Below, piece after piece: positions 1 through 7,700 of a stretch of 10,692 nucleotides of DNA. Every line of letters starts with the position of its first letter. Within the stretch, counting starts at the first letter, position 1. The stretch lies in contig CAIWIS010000136.1 of assembly GCA_903912795.1 (NCBI GenBank), positions 1-10,692 on the forward strand, given 5' to 3'. The notes beneath the pieces are model-generated. The model searched no databases. It was not told the origin of the DNA and saw only the letters and a program-made list of their open reading frames with translations. Origin of the DNA: an uncultured Bacteroidales bacterium. Its GTDB lineage: Bacteria; Bacteroidota; Bacteroidia; Bacteroidales; Paludibacteraceae. The position numbers and the translations under genes are program-made.

Positions 1-258
1 ATTGAGAATGCCGGAAACAACTTTCAGACATCAACTTATTGGTTACGTAACGGTGATTTCCTTCGTCTGCGTGCTCTCGAAATTGGCTACAATCTTCCTA
101 AATCACTTATAAACAATATTCGTTTAAGTTCAGCAAGTATTTATATTCGTGGAATGAATGTGTTTACGCTTGATCATATTAAATATTTCGATCCTGAAGT
201 AATGGAAGGTTATCCTATCATGAAGTCGTATAATTTGGGTATTAATTTTAAGTTTTAA
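1..258 (+). CDS. SusC/RagA-family TonB-dependent outer-membrane receptor, C-terminal end (partial)
   Basis: Frame 1 is open from the first base to TAA at 256-258, giving the last 85 residues of a gene that starts outside the window. The residues fit the end of a SusC/RagA beta-barrel: a W-L-R-N-G-D-F-L-R-L-R-x-L-E-I-G-Y segment early on, then I-Y-I-R-G-x-N and F-D-P-E near the end, and a terminal N-F-K-F. An aromatic last residue is the usual outer-membrane beta-signal. SusC proteins form the TonB-driven channel that imports oligosaccharides, with a SusD lipoprotein as its lid. The SusD gene begins 19 bases later, so the two almost certainly share a transcript. The plug domain, and any N-terminal extension that would indicate regulation, lie upstream and cannot be seen. 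The substrate cannot be inferred from this fragment. Confidence 0.95.
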   Translation: MENAGNNFQTSTYWLRNGDFLRLRALEIGYNLPKSLINNIRLSSASIYIRGMNVFTLDHIKYFDPEVMEGYPIMKSYNLGINFKF

Positions 259-277
259 ATATTAAATCATATATAGT

Positions 278-2107
278 ATGAAATTGAAAAATATAATTGG
301 TATATGCTGTTTTACTATTCTGATATTGTCATCGTGCAAAGATTTTTTGGATCCTTACGAATACGGTATAATTGATCAGAAAAAAGCTTTTAGTTTAACA
401 AGCACACTTGATGGGATGGCTTCATCAGCCTATGCTTATGTTCCGGCAGGTTTTAACCGCATTGGTAGTTCTTCACTGACTTCGGCATCTGATGAAGCAG
501 AAGAGGTGAGTGATATGGAAGCAATTCAGAATTTTAACACCGGATTATGGAACAAATACAATAATCCTGACGATGTTTGGAACAATAGTTATAAAGGTAT
601 TCGTATTTCAAGCGATTATTTACAGGGAACGGATACACTCACATGGTGGGAAATTCGCTATTCGAACCCTGCGCAATATACAACGTGGACTGACAACCTT
701 TGTAGAAACAGGGGTGAAATGCATTTCCTTCGAGGATTGTATTATTTCGAATTATTCAAACGTTATGGTGAAGTGCCATTGCTCAAAGATAAAGTTGATT
801 TAGCCACTGTTGACAGATCGAAATATGGTCGTGCCCCAATTGATTCAATTGTTGATTTTATTGTTGATGAACTTGATTTATGTACTAGCCGTGGGAAATA
901 TTTACTAACTAAAGCGCAAAAGGATACCTTGATGAAGTACAATAAAAAATCACTTCCAAGTCCATATCGTGATACGGTAGCAGTTTATTATGCCAATCCC
1001 GGAACTTGGGCTGCTCGCCAGGGACGCCCCACATTAGGTTCAGCTCTTGCACTAAAAGCCAAAGTATTGGTATACGCTGCGAGTCCACAGTTTAATCCCT
1101 CCGGTAATACAGATAAATGGAAACGTGCAGCTGCAGCATGTAAAGATGTAATTGATTTGACCACACAATATCCCTTGTATTACTCTTTGAGCACTTCTTA
1201 TGCCGGTTTATTTCAATCGATAGCATGGAATAATGAGTTTCTTTACGCCAAACCAGCGACTAATAATACTTTTGAAATTGCTAATTTTCCAATTTCAATT
1301 TCAAAAGGATCTACGGGAACTTGCCCAACTGCAGATTTAGTTGATGATTATGAAAATAAAGATGGAACTCCATTTTCGTGGACAAGTTTTCAAGCTGCTT
1401 TCGATGCCGCAAAAGCAGCCAATAAAGCTCTACCATCGCCTTTTGATAATCGAGACTACCGTCTGAAAATGACAATCGTGACAAATATGGATAAATTTAA
1501 TGGGGTTGCACCTATCGAATGTTTTGACGGTGGTACTGCAGGAATACCCTTGTATCGCGCAACAAAAACAGGTTACTATTTGAAAAAATTTACGAATCAA
1601 GCTTTGGATTTGACATTGGGTCAGACCAGCGTTCATTATTGGCCTTATATGCGTTTGGGAGATTTTTATCTGTTTTATGCCGAGGCAATGAATGAAGCTT
1701 ATGGAGCAGATGTAAAACCTGCAGGTTACACATTATCAGCAGTTGATGCACTTAACAAAGTAAGAAGGTTAGGTCGTAACGATGTTAAAATGCCATTAAT
1801 TGCAGTTGGTAAATCCCAAGTTGAATTTAGATCAATCGTTAAACATGAACGGAGAATTGAGCTTGCTTTCGAGGATGCACGCTACTGGGATTTACGCCGA
1901 TGGAAGCAGGCCGAAATTAATCTAAATGCACCTATACATCGGCTCAAAATTACAAGAAACTCATTAACAACTAATGACTTCAAGTATGAACCGAATCTAA
2001 TAATTGAAAATCGTGTATTTGATGCCGCTAAAATGTATTTCTATCCAATTCCTCAGGTTGAGATTGATAAAGCGGCAGGCGTGTTAGTTCAAAATCCTAA
2101 TTGGTAA
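278..2107 (+). CDS. SusD/RagB-family surface glycan-binding lipoprotein
   Basis: This 609-residue protein is a typical though slightly long SusD homologue. SusD lipoproteins bind oligosaccharide at the outer surface and cap the partner SusC channel, encoded just upstream. It begins with a lipoprotein signal peptide whose lipobox L-S-S-C puts the lipidated Cys at residue 20. The following K-D-F-L-D is common in SusD proteins and has the acidic character of Bacteroidota surface-export signals. The TPR-like core shows R-G-E-M-H-F-L-R-G-L-Y-Y-F-E around residues 145-158, then R-Y-G-E-V-P-L. The C-terminal RagB/SusD part has H-E-R-R-I-E-L-A-F-E-D-x-R-Y-W-D-L-R-R-W at about 523-542 and ends Y-P-I-P-Q-x-E-I ... 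N-P-N-W, both family hallmarks. The start at 278 is the one that gives the signal peptide. The ligand is unknown; sequence alone does not predict SusD specificity. Confidence 0.97.
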   Translation: MKLKNIIGICCFTILILSSCKDFLDPYEYGIIDQKKAFSLTSTLDGMASSAYAYVPAGFNRIGSSSLTSASDEAEEVSDMEAIQNFNTGLWNKYNNPDDVWNNSYKGIRISSDYLQGTDTLTWWEIRYSNPAQYTTWTDNLCRNRGEMHFLRGLYYFELFKRYGEVPLLKDKVDLATVDRSKYGRAPIDSIVDFIVDELDLCTSRGKYLLTKAQKDTLMKYNKKSLPSPYRDTVAVYYANPGTWAARQGRPTLGSALALKAKVLVYAASPQFNPSGNTDKWKRAAAACKDVIDLTTQYPLYYSLSTSYAGLFQSIAWNNEFLYAKPATNNTFEIANFPISISKGSTGTCPTADLVDDYENKDGTPFSWTSFQAAFDAAKAANKALPSPFDNRDYRLKMTIVTNMDKFNGVAPIECFDGGTAGIPLYRATKTGYYLKKFTNQALDLTLGQTSVHYWPYMRLGDFYLFYAEAMNEAYGADVKPAGYTLSAVDALNKVRRLGRNDVKMPLIAVGKSQVEFRSIVKHERRIELAFEDARYWDLRRWKQAEINLNAPIHRLKITRNSLTTNDFKYEPNLIIENRVFDAAKMYFYPIPQVEIDKAAGVLVQNPNW

Positions 2108-2128
2108 ATCTTAAAAACAAAAATTAGT

Positions 2129-2761
2129 ATGAATATCAAATATTTAAAAATCATTTTACTATTGTTTTTTCCTTCACTGTTATTTATTTCGTGTGAAGAA
2201 AAATTACAGACTGAATTTGGAAATTCCCGCGTGTATTTTTCCAATACTTCTGCAGCTCTTGCTTTGACAGATTCTGCAACTTTGACAGATATTGCAGCTC
2301 AAGGAGATACTACTATTAATATGATTGGAATATATAGAAGTGGAGTTGTTGATAATTATGAGCAAATTACTGTGTCAATTGAAATTGACAGTGCCTATTT
2401 GGCTAACCAAATTGCAAGTGCACAAACGACTCTACCGGCAAATATGACCGACCTAATGACACGATATAAAAATTCAAAAGCCTTGGGTTCTTATTTTTGC
2501 ACTGTGCCTACTACAGTAATAATTCCTCAGGGTCAACGAAAAGCAACTGTGTCGGTCACTCTTCATAAATCACTGATAAAATTATATCAAAACTCATATT
2601 TTAATTATAGTAATTTGGATTTTAAGAATACCAATATAATCAAAGATCGCATGCTAGTAATTCCATTGAAGATTGTTACTGTAAGTCCAAATTATCCTGT
2701 GTTGGAAACTAATCAACGTAGTTTTCTGAATATTACAAAGTGTATTGGTCTAAAATTGTAA
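2129..2761 (+). CDS. Small surface lipoprotein, DUF1735-like, in the SusE position
   Basis: The gene encodes 210 residues and starts 21 bases after the SusD stop, with no promoter element in the gap, so it is probably the third gene of the susCD operon. A hydrophobic signal segment ends in F-I-S-C, placing the lipidated Cys at residue 22, followed by acidic E-E-K. The next stretch, F-G-N-S-R-V-Y-F-S-N (about 30-39), is the kind of opening seen in DUF1735/BT_3987-like N-terminal domains of PUL lipoproteins. A second strand-rich part includes V-I-I-P-Q-G-Q-R-K-A-T-V-S-V (about 130-145), also usual for that Ig-like fold. Many relatives carry an extra C-terminal binding or catalytic domain; this one stops after the single domain. 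A surface glycan-binding or accessory role is inferred from position only. The family call is fairly secure, the function is not. Confidence 0.82.
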   Translation: MNIKYLKIILLLFFPSLLFISCEEKLQTEFGNSRVYFSNTSAALALTDSATLTDIAAQGDTTINMIGIYRSGVVDNYEQITVSIEIDSAYLANQIASAQTTLPANMTDLMTRYKNSKALGSYFCTVPTTVIIPQGQRKATVSVTLHKSLIKLYQNSYFNYSNLDFKNTNIIKDRMLVIPLKIVTVSPNYPVLETNQRSFLNITKCIGLKL

Positions 2762-2786
2762 TACTTTCGAAAAAAAAGGTAAAAAT

Positions 2787-2799
2787 GTAATGACATTAC
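2787..2799. promoter_or_regulatory. Short palindrome GTAATG-a-CATTAC downstream of the DUF1735-like gene
   Basis: A perfect 6-bp dyad with a one-base centre lies 26 bases past the stop codon. A second CATTACA at 2805-2811 can pair with TGTAATG at 2786-2792 as an alternative stem with a 12-base loop. The sequence shares the GTAA...TTAC outline with the two stronger sites at 2828-2839 and 2859-2870 but lacks their central CG. It may be a weak third operator or a coincidental AT-rich dyad. No T-run follows, so it is not a standard terminator. Confidence 0.35.
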
Positions 2800-2826
2800 T
2801 ATCCCATTACACATATTAAAATCTTT

Positions 2827-2871
2827 CGTAAACGATTACAATGATTTATACCACTTTTGTAATCGTTTACG
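2827..2871. promoter_or_regulatory. Perfect 15-bp inverted repeat forming two LacI-type operator-like sites
   Basis: The arms at 2827-2841 and 2857-2871 are exact reverse complements separated by 15 bases. Each arm contains its own near-palindrome: GTAAACGATTAC at 2828-2839 and GTAATCGTTTAC at 2859-2870, both of the form GTAAnCGnTTAC with a central CG. A central CG step in a short dyad is the hallmark of LacI/GalR-family operators. The two centres are 31 bp apart, close to three helical turns, so two dimers would sit on the same face of the DNA. The pair lies about 55-95 bases upstream of the predicted start of transcription for the 2981 gene. As RNA it could also form a long hairpin, but no T-run follows, which argues against a terminator. 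The regulator gene is not in the window. Confidence 0.65.
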
Positions 2872-2892
2872 GTAATTAATTCTCTAAATTGC

Positions 2893-2923
2893 TTGCATTC
2901 ATTAATAATATATTTTATTTTTG
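2893..2923 (+). promoter_or_regulatory. Bacteroidota-type promoter for the 2981 gene
   Basis: TATTTTTG at 2916-2923 matches the Bacteroidota primary-sigma -7 element TAnnTTTG exactly. A TTG at 2893-2895 lies 20 bases upstream, a suitable place for the -33 element, whose consensus is TTTG. Transcription would start near 2928-2930, giving a leader of about 50 AT-rich bases without a Shine-Dalgarno site, as is normal in this phylum. It sits just downstream of the paired operators, so regulated expression is likely. Confidence 0.6.
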
Positions 2924-2980
2924 GTGCTGAAAATTGATTTAAGTAAAATGACATATTAAAAACAATTAAAATTTTTTACA

Positions 2981-4663
2981 ATGAAAAAGCTAATTTTACT
3001 CCTTATTTGTAGCGTTGGATATTTTATCCAAACAAATGCTCAAAACCTATTGAAAGACTGGAATTTTGAGAATGTAAATGAAAATTTCACTTATAGCGTT
3101 ACCTCAAAAGTGAATGTAGATCAGCCCGGATGGTTTGTTAATTATGCAACTGAGATGATCAAAGTTTTAAATGACAGAACACCCGCTATCCTTACTGACA
3201 GTGTGAAGTATGACGATACGAAATTTAACAAAGATACTGTGCTTATTAAAAACCTTAGTTACAAAGGTGATATTATAAAAAAGCTAGAAAATGGTAACCA
3301 TTACGCACATCTGGATCCTATCTCAATACCTGCTTCAACCGGTTTTGATTTTATGCTATGGCAGGAAGTATTCGACTTGACACCAGGGGCTTATGAACTC
3401 CGTTTCAAGGTTCGTTCTTCAATTACTTCTTTTTTGTCAAATGTAATATTACCAAACTCTCCGGGTCTCACCGTAAACATTAAAGATGTTACTTCCACAT
3501 TTGTTGCTCTTGGTGGTTCTGTTATTCAATACAAAGAATCTGAAACGTGGCGTACACACCGTGTAAATTTTACCGTAAAAAATGCTGCAGCATCAACCCG
3601 TATTTCATTCTGGTTCGACCGTATGGTATCTTATGATCTTGATGATGTAGAATTAATTCCTTTGGGTGACGGTATTATTCCAACATATAAGAGCACAGCA
3701 ACCAAAACACTTCAAAATGAGGGTTTAGCTGACTTTGAAGCAGGAAATTATCCTTCTACTCTGACTTTTGCTCCGGTACCCGGACAAACAGCTTCCGATA
3801 TATTTACTCAAGCAACTTTGCTTACAGGCTCTTACTATGCTTTTCCTGCACCTAATACTGTCAATTCATACGGACCAAATACGGTAGCATCAAGAGTGAA
3901 TGGTTTTGCAGTTGAACCTTATATAAAGGACACAGTATTCTGGTCTCCTTATATTATACATGGTGCCGATCCTATGCAAGGTGCACTTTCCTGGAGAGCA
4001 GAAGTACGTAATTTAACAACAGACTCCTTAAACGCTTACAGGGCTTCAATTAGTACTCCATGTTTCGATGCCCAGGGTTCAAACGGTGTAGCAAAAAAAG
4101 TAAAATTAATTTTTTGGGCTCACACTGAAGGAAAAGATATGTTGCTTCGTGTAGATAATATCTCTGGTTCAGGAGTAAGTACAAATGCTCGCAAAGTACA
4201 AAATGTATTGATTTCTGGTACTGAATATAAAGAATATGTAGTGAATGATACAATGCCAGCAGTTATGCCAAATCAAAGTATGAACGGCGTAAGCACCAGA
4301 CCAACTCCACGTTATCGTTTAAATTTACGTACTCCACATTCTGTTTTTCATATTGATTATATGCGACTTGAAACCTGGGACGGTGTAACAGCTGGTAGCC
4401 CTAATGCTCCAGATCCTGCACCGACTGCTCTTATAAATCCGAAATCGGATATTAACTATGCTAAAATCGCTATTTCAGGCGGAAATGTTATAGTAGAGGC
4501 AAAGGAAGCCGTAAAAGTATCGGTTTACAATTTAAGTGGAGTGTTGGTAAAACAACAAAATCTGAATGGTTCACGCATTGTGGAAATGAATGGTAAAGCC
4601 GGTGTGTTTATTGTTAAGGCAATTGGCAAATCAGGTCAAACTATACAAAAGGTGATTTTGTAA
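2981..4663 (+). CDS. Secreted two-module jelly-roll protein with T9SS-type C-terminal domain
   Basis: This 560-residue protein has a classical signal peptide (K-K, hydrophobic core, cleavage likely after T-N-A at residue 20) and no lipobox. Module 1 (about 22-227) begins N-L-L-K-D-W-N-F-E and ends W-R-T-H-R-V-N-F ... D-L-D-D-V-E-L, the usual borders of galactose-binding-like or CBM4/9-like beta-sandwiches. Module 2 (about 246-467) starts with D-F-E-A-G and ends F-H-I-D-Y-M-R-L-E-T-W, again sandwich-like, but I do not recognise its family. Residues about 488-560 resemble a type IX secretion sorting domain, with V-S-V-Y-N-L-S-G-V-L-V, G-V-F-I-V-K and a final K-V-I-L; the usual N-P motif at its start is not clear. 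I see no catalytic motif. A surface or secreted carbohydrate-binding role is inferred from the folds and from the susCD operon just upstream. It has its own promoter and ends before a strong terminator. Confidence 0.85.
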   Translation: MKKLILLLICSVGYFIQTNAQNLLKDWNFENVNENFTYSVTSKVNVDQPGWFVNYATEMIKVLNDRTPAILTDSVKYDDTKFNKDTVLIKNLSYKGDIIKKLENGNHYAHLDPISIPASTGFDFMLWQEVFDLTPGAYELRFKVRSSITSFLSNVILPNSPGLTVNIKDVTSTFVALGGSVIQYKESETWRTHRVNFTVKNAAASTRISFWFDRMVSYDLDDVELIPLGDGIIPTYKSTATKTLQNEGLADFEAGNYPSTLTFAPVPGQTASDIFTQATLLTGSYYAFPAPNTVNSYGPNTVASRVNGFAVEPYIKDTVFWSPYIIHGADPMQGALSWRAEVRNLTTDSLNAYRASISTPCFDAQGSNGVAKKVKLIFWAHTEGKDMLLRVDNISGSGVSTNARKVQNVLISGTEYKEYVVNDTMPAVMPNQSMNGVSTRPTPRYRLNLRTPHSVFHIDYMRLETWDGVTAGSPNAPDPAPTALINPKSDINYAKIAISGGNVIVEAKEAVKVSVYNLSGVLVKQQNLNGSRIVEMNGKAGVFIVKAIGKSGQTIQKVIL

Positions 4664-4690
4664 GAGTAAACTCATTCTTATAATTCAATT

Positions 4691-4739
4691 AAAGGCATCT
4701 TACATTGGTATTTGTTTACTACGTGAGATGCCTTTTTTT
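4691..4739 (+). terminator. Rho-independent terminator after the 2981 gene
   Basis: AAAGGCATCT (4691-4700) pairs perfectly with AGATGCCTTT (4726-4735). The stem extends inward by three more pairs, including one G-U, to 13 bp around a 19-base loop. A run of seven T at 4733-4739 completes a textbook intrinsic terminator. It ends only 14 bases before the ATG of the next gene, and no exact TAnnTTTG lies between 4664 and 4753. TAcaTTG at 4701-4707 is the nearest and sits inside the stem-loop. It may therefore act as an attenuator that lowers expression of the large downstream gene. Confidence 0.87.
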
Positions 4740-4753
4740 CAATAAATCACAGC

Positions 4754-7700
4754 ATGAAACTAAAATCGATACTTAGCATTTGCTTGTTAGCTAGCCTTTT
4801 TTCAACAGTTAAGGCCGACCATAAATTATTCAACCGTTATATCTATTTTTATACCGATGTGGTTTTTTCTGCTAATAGTGTAAGTGCCTGGAACAATTCG
4901 GTAACTATGAAAAACGGAGCTACTTATCGGGGTTCAGTTTCGGCGGGTGCCTGGTGCCAGTACAAAGCCAGTATCGATTCGTTGGCCGGTATGGTTGATA
5001 TTCAGTTTTTTAGGGCTATACCTCAATTGGCTTTAATCGATAATCATATAAAAGTAGAAATTTTGCACAATGGTGTTAAAGACTATACCTATGTTGATTT
5101 TTCTACCAAAAAGGAATCGTGGTATAGCATTGGCAAGTATTATTTCAGTGGACAAGGAACAGAATATGTACGACTAATTCGCGAAACAACCAACTCATTA
5201 CTGATTACACCTACATTACCTGTTCGGTTCGATTGTTATGCCGACACCCGCACACGTCCACTTTCTCCAGAGGAAAACAGTCTGGTTGTACCCTTTGGTT
5301 TTTCGAGCACCGGTACATGGCAAGTTGAGAATAAGCCCGGTTACAGAGCTGCAGCACCTCCCAAATACTCCAAAACTGCCGGTTCCACTGCCACTTGGCA
5401 TCCCGGAACGGTGGATGCGGGACAAGTAATTATTTATACCTACAAGCCTAAAGTAAACACAAAAGATAAATTTACGATTGTTCACAACGGTAAAGTAGAT
5501 TCGGTGAATCTGCGTGACCTGAAGTGGGCTAATTACAACGTAATCTCTCCCAGTCAGGAAAAGATAAATACCAATCCTATGCCTTCGTTGGGTTGGTACA
5601 AAGTGGGTGAATTCGACTTTTCGGGCGATGGAAAAGAGTATGTAAAACTGCATAAAACTTCTAACGACTCTACGTTTGCCGATTGTATGATGTATGAAAC
5701 CTTAAAATACGACGGAACGATACTGCATCGAACAGTTGTAACTACAAATCCGTATACATCAGGGCTTTATAGCGGGTCGTATCCATTAAACCTCGAACAA
5801 AAAGAAAAATCTACGAACTTAATTGTGGGTTTCTCCCCTATGAATGACTCCAAAAAGCAGCAGACAAGTATGTATAATGGATCAACGCCTTATAGCAGAG
5901 CTTACTATTTGCCCGGTGGTGCCGATACCTATTATTGGAATCCGTTGGTTGTGGAGCCTGGCGACTACGATTTTTACTATTATAATTTTTACAATATGGC
6001 CACCAATCCCAACTTTACAATTTATAGTAATGGTGGTAATAAAACGGTTTCTAAATCGGCCTCTGAATTCCCCGGAGGTACTTTTACGTTGATAGGCAAT
6101 TATAATTTTGCCGGTGGTAGTACCGACGAATACATAAAATGCAGTGGTATAAACCGTGCATCTGATATTTTATTAGAAAAAAAAGTTTCCAATTGCGCCA
6201 TTCTTCGTCAGGTGGTGGCTACATGTTATCCCTATTTTAAGGAATATGTTTATGCCGATACCAAAGGAACTACTACAGAGCAAGCTGTAAGTTTTATGGT
6301 AAAAAAAGGATTTGTTTTTCCTCGTTCCGAAACAAGTTTTGGTGCCAATGCAGGTATGACACGTGCCGAGTTTGTGCAATCAATGGTGCTTATGTTGGGG
6401 TTGACTCCCAACAACACGTTGCCTAATTTCAGCGATGTGCAGAGTTCCGATTGGTATAGTGGTTATTTTGCTGTGGCTAAAAAGAAAGGACTTTTATATG
6501 CCGTGGCCGATACCGGAAAAGTGTTGCCCACTGCCGTAATACGCAGGGACGAAGCGGCTCAAATTATGCTCAATGCCATGGAATATGCCGGAAATTATAC
6601 CAATGTGAAAAACTTTTTGAAACTCAAAGCCGATACAGTGCTCAAGGTATATGCCGATGCAGGTTCAATTCGACCACAATACCGCGAAGCCGTAGGCCGT
6701 ATGGTAGAAGCCGAAGTGATGAAAGTGGTAGATGCAGGTAAATTAATGCCTATGCAGGAATTGTTACGTGGCGATGCAACTGCCTTGCTTAAAGAGTTTA
6801 AAGAGCAGATTTTAGGTTCCGGCCCTATTCGCCCAAAAACCGATTTTCAACTTACTTTCAACGACGAGTTCAATGGACTAACCCTCGATTACACAAAGTG
6901 GACGAGCGACGATTACATTCGCTTTGTAGGCATTTCGGGCAAATGGAAGGAAAACTGTGTGGTGGAAGATGGCGTTTTCAAAGGTTATAATTACATGGAC
7001 AATCACTCGGTGCCTTACAGCAGTGGAAATATTTCATCTAAATTTAAACAATCGTACGGCTTTTTTGAGTCGAGATACAAATACCCCGAACATGCTTTTG
7101 GTTCGCACACCTCGTTTTGGTCGGGTGGCGGCACTGCTGGCGATAATAACTACAACGAGGGGTCGTATCCCAACGGAGTAGGTACCAACAATTATTTTAT
7201 GGCCGAACCAAACCGAACATTCGGATTTTTGGCACCAGATAATTTGTCAAAAGATTTTCATACCAACGGAGGTTATACCGGCGAAAAGGATATTTTTTAC
7301 ACCTGGGATGGTAAAATATACGGTGCTTATACCGATGTAACACCATTTTTAGTGCCTACAACAGGCTCTACCAATGGCAATTATCCGGCACTGGCAAGTA
7401 CTATTGTTACTTATTTCGACGGCCCGCTCGACCGCGACCGCCTGGATAGAACTTTTGCTTCATTCGACTGGGTGCGTGTGTATAAAGTAATTACCTGGCA
7501 GCCCGATGTGGAAGTTTCTAATTGCATTCCGGCACACAATGCTGTAAATCAGCCCAACAATATTTGGCCTGTTATTAAGTTTAATAAATCCATGGATTCC
7601 ACTACGGTGAATAAAACAACCGTTTTGGTAAGCGAAGTAAATGGAGCCGCCATTCCGGCTTATACCGTTGAGCAAATGACTCCCTTGCGTTTTCGTATAA

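Noticed and set aside
2827..2871. The 15-bp inverted repeat read as an intrinsic terminator for the susCD operon
   Set aside because: No T-run follows the right arm, the spacer is 15 bases, and each arm has its own CG-centred symmetry, which fits operators better. Termination cannot be wholly excluded.
4050..4253. 67-codon minus-strand frame within the 2981 gene
   Set aside because: It is an antisense shadow inside a continuous, well-supported coding region.
5216..5653. 145-codon open frame on the minus strand
   Set aside because: It lies wholly within the well-supported 4754 gene, has no signal, motif or promoter, and its composition is that of an antisense shadow.
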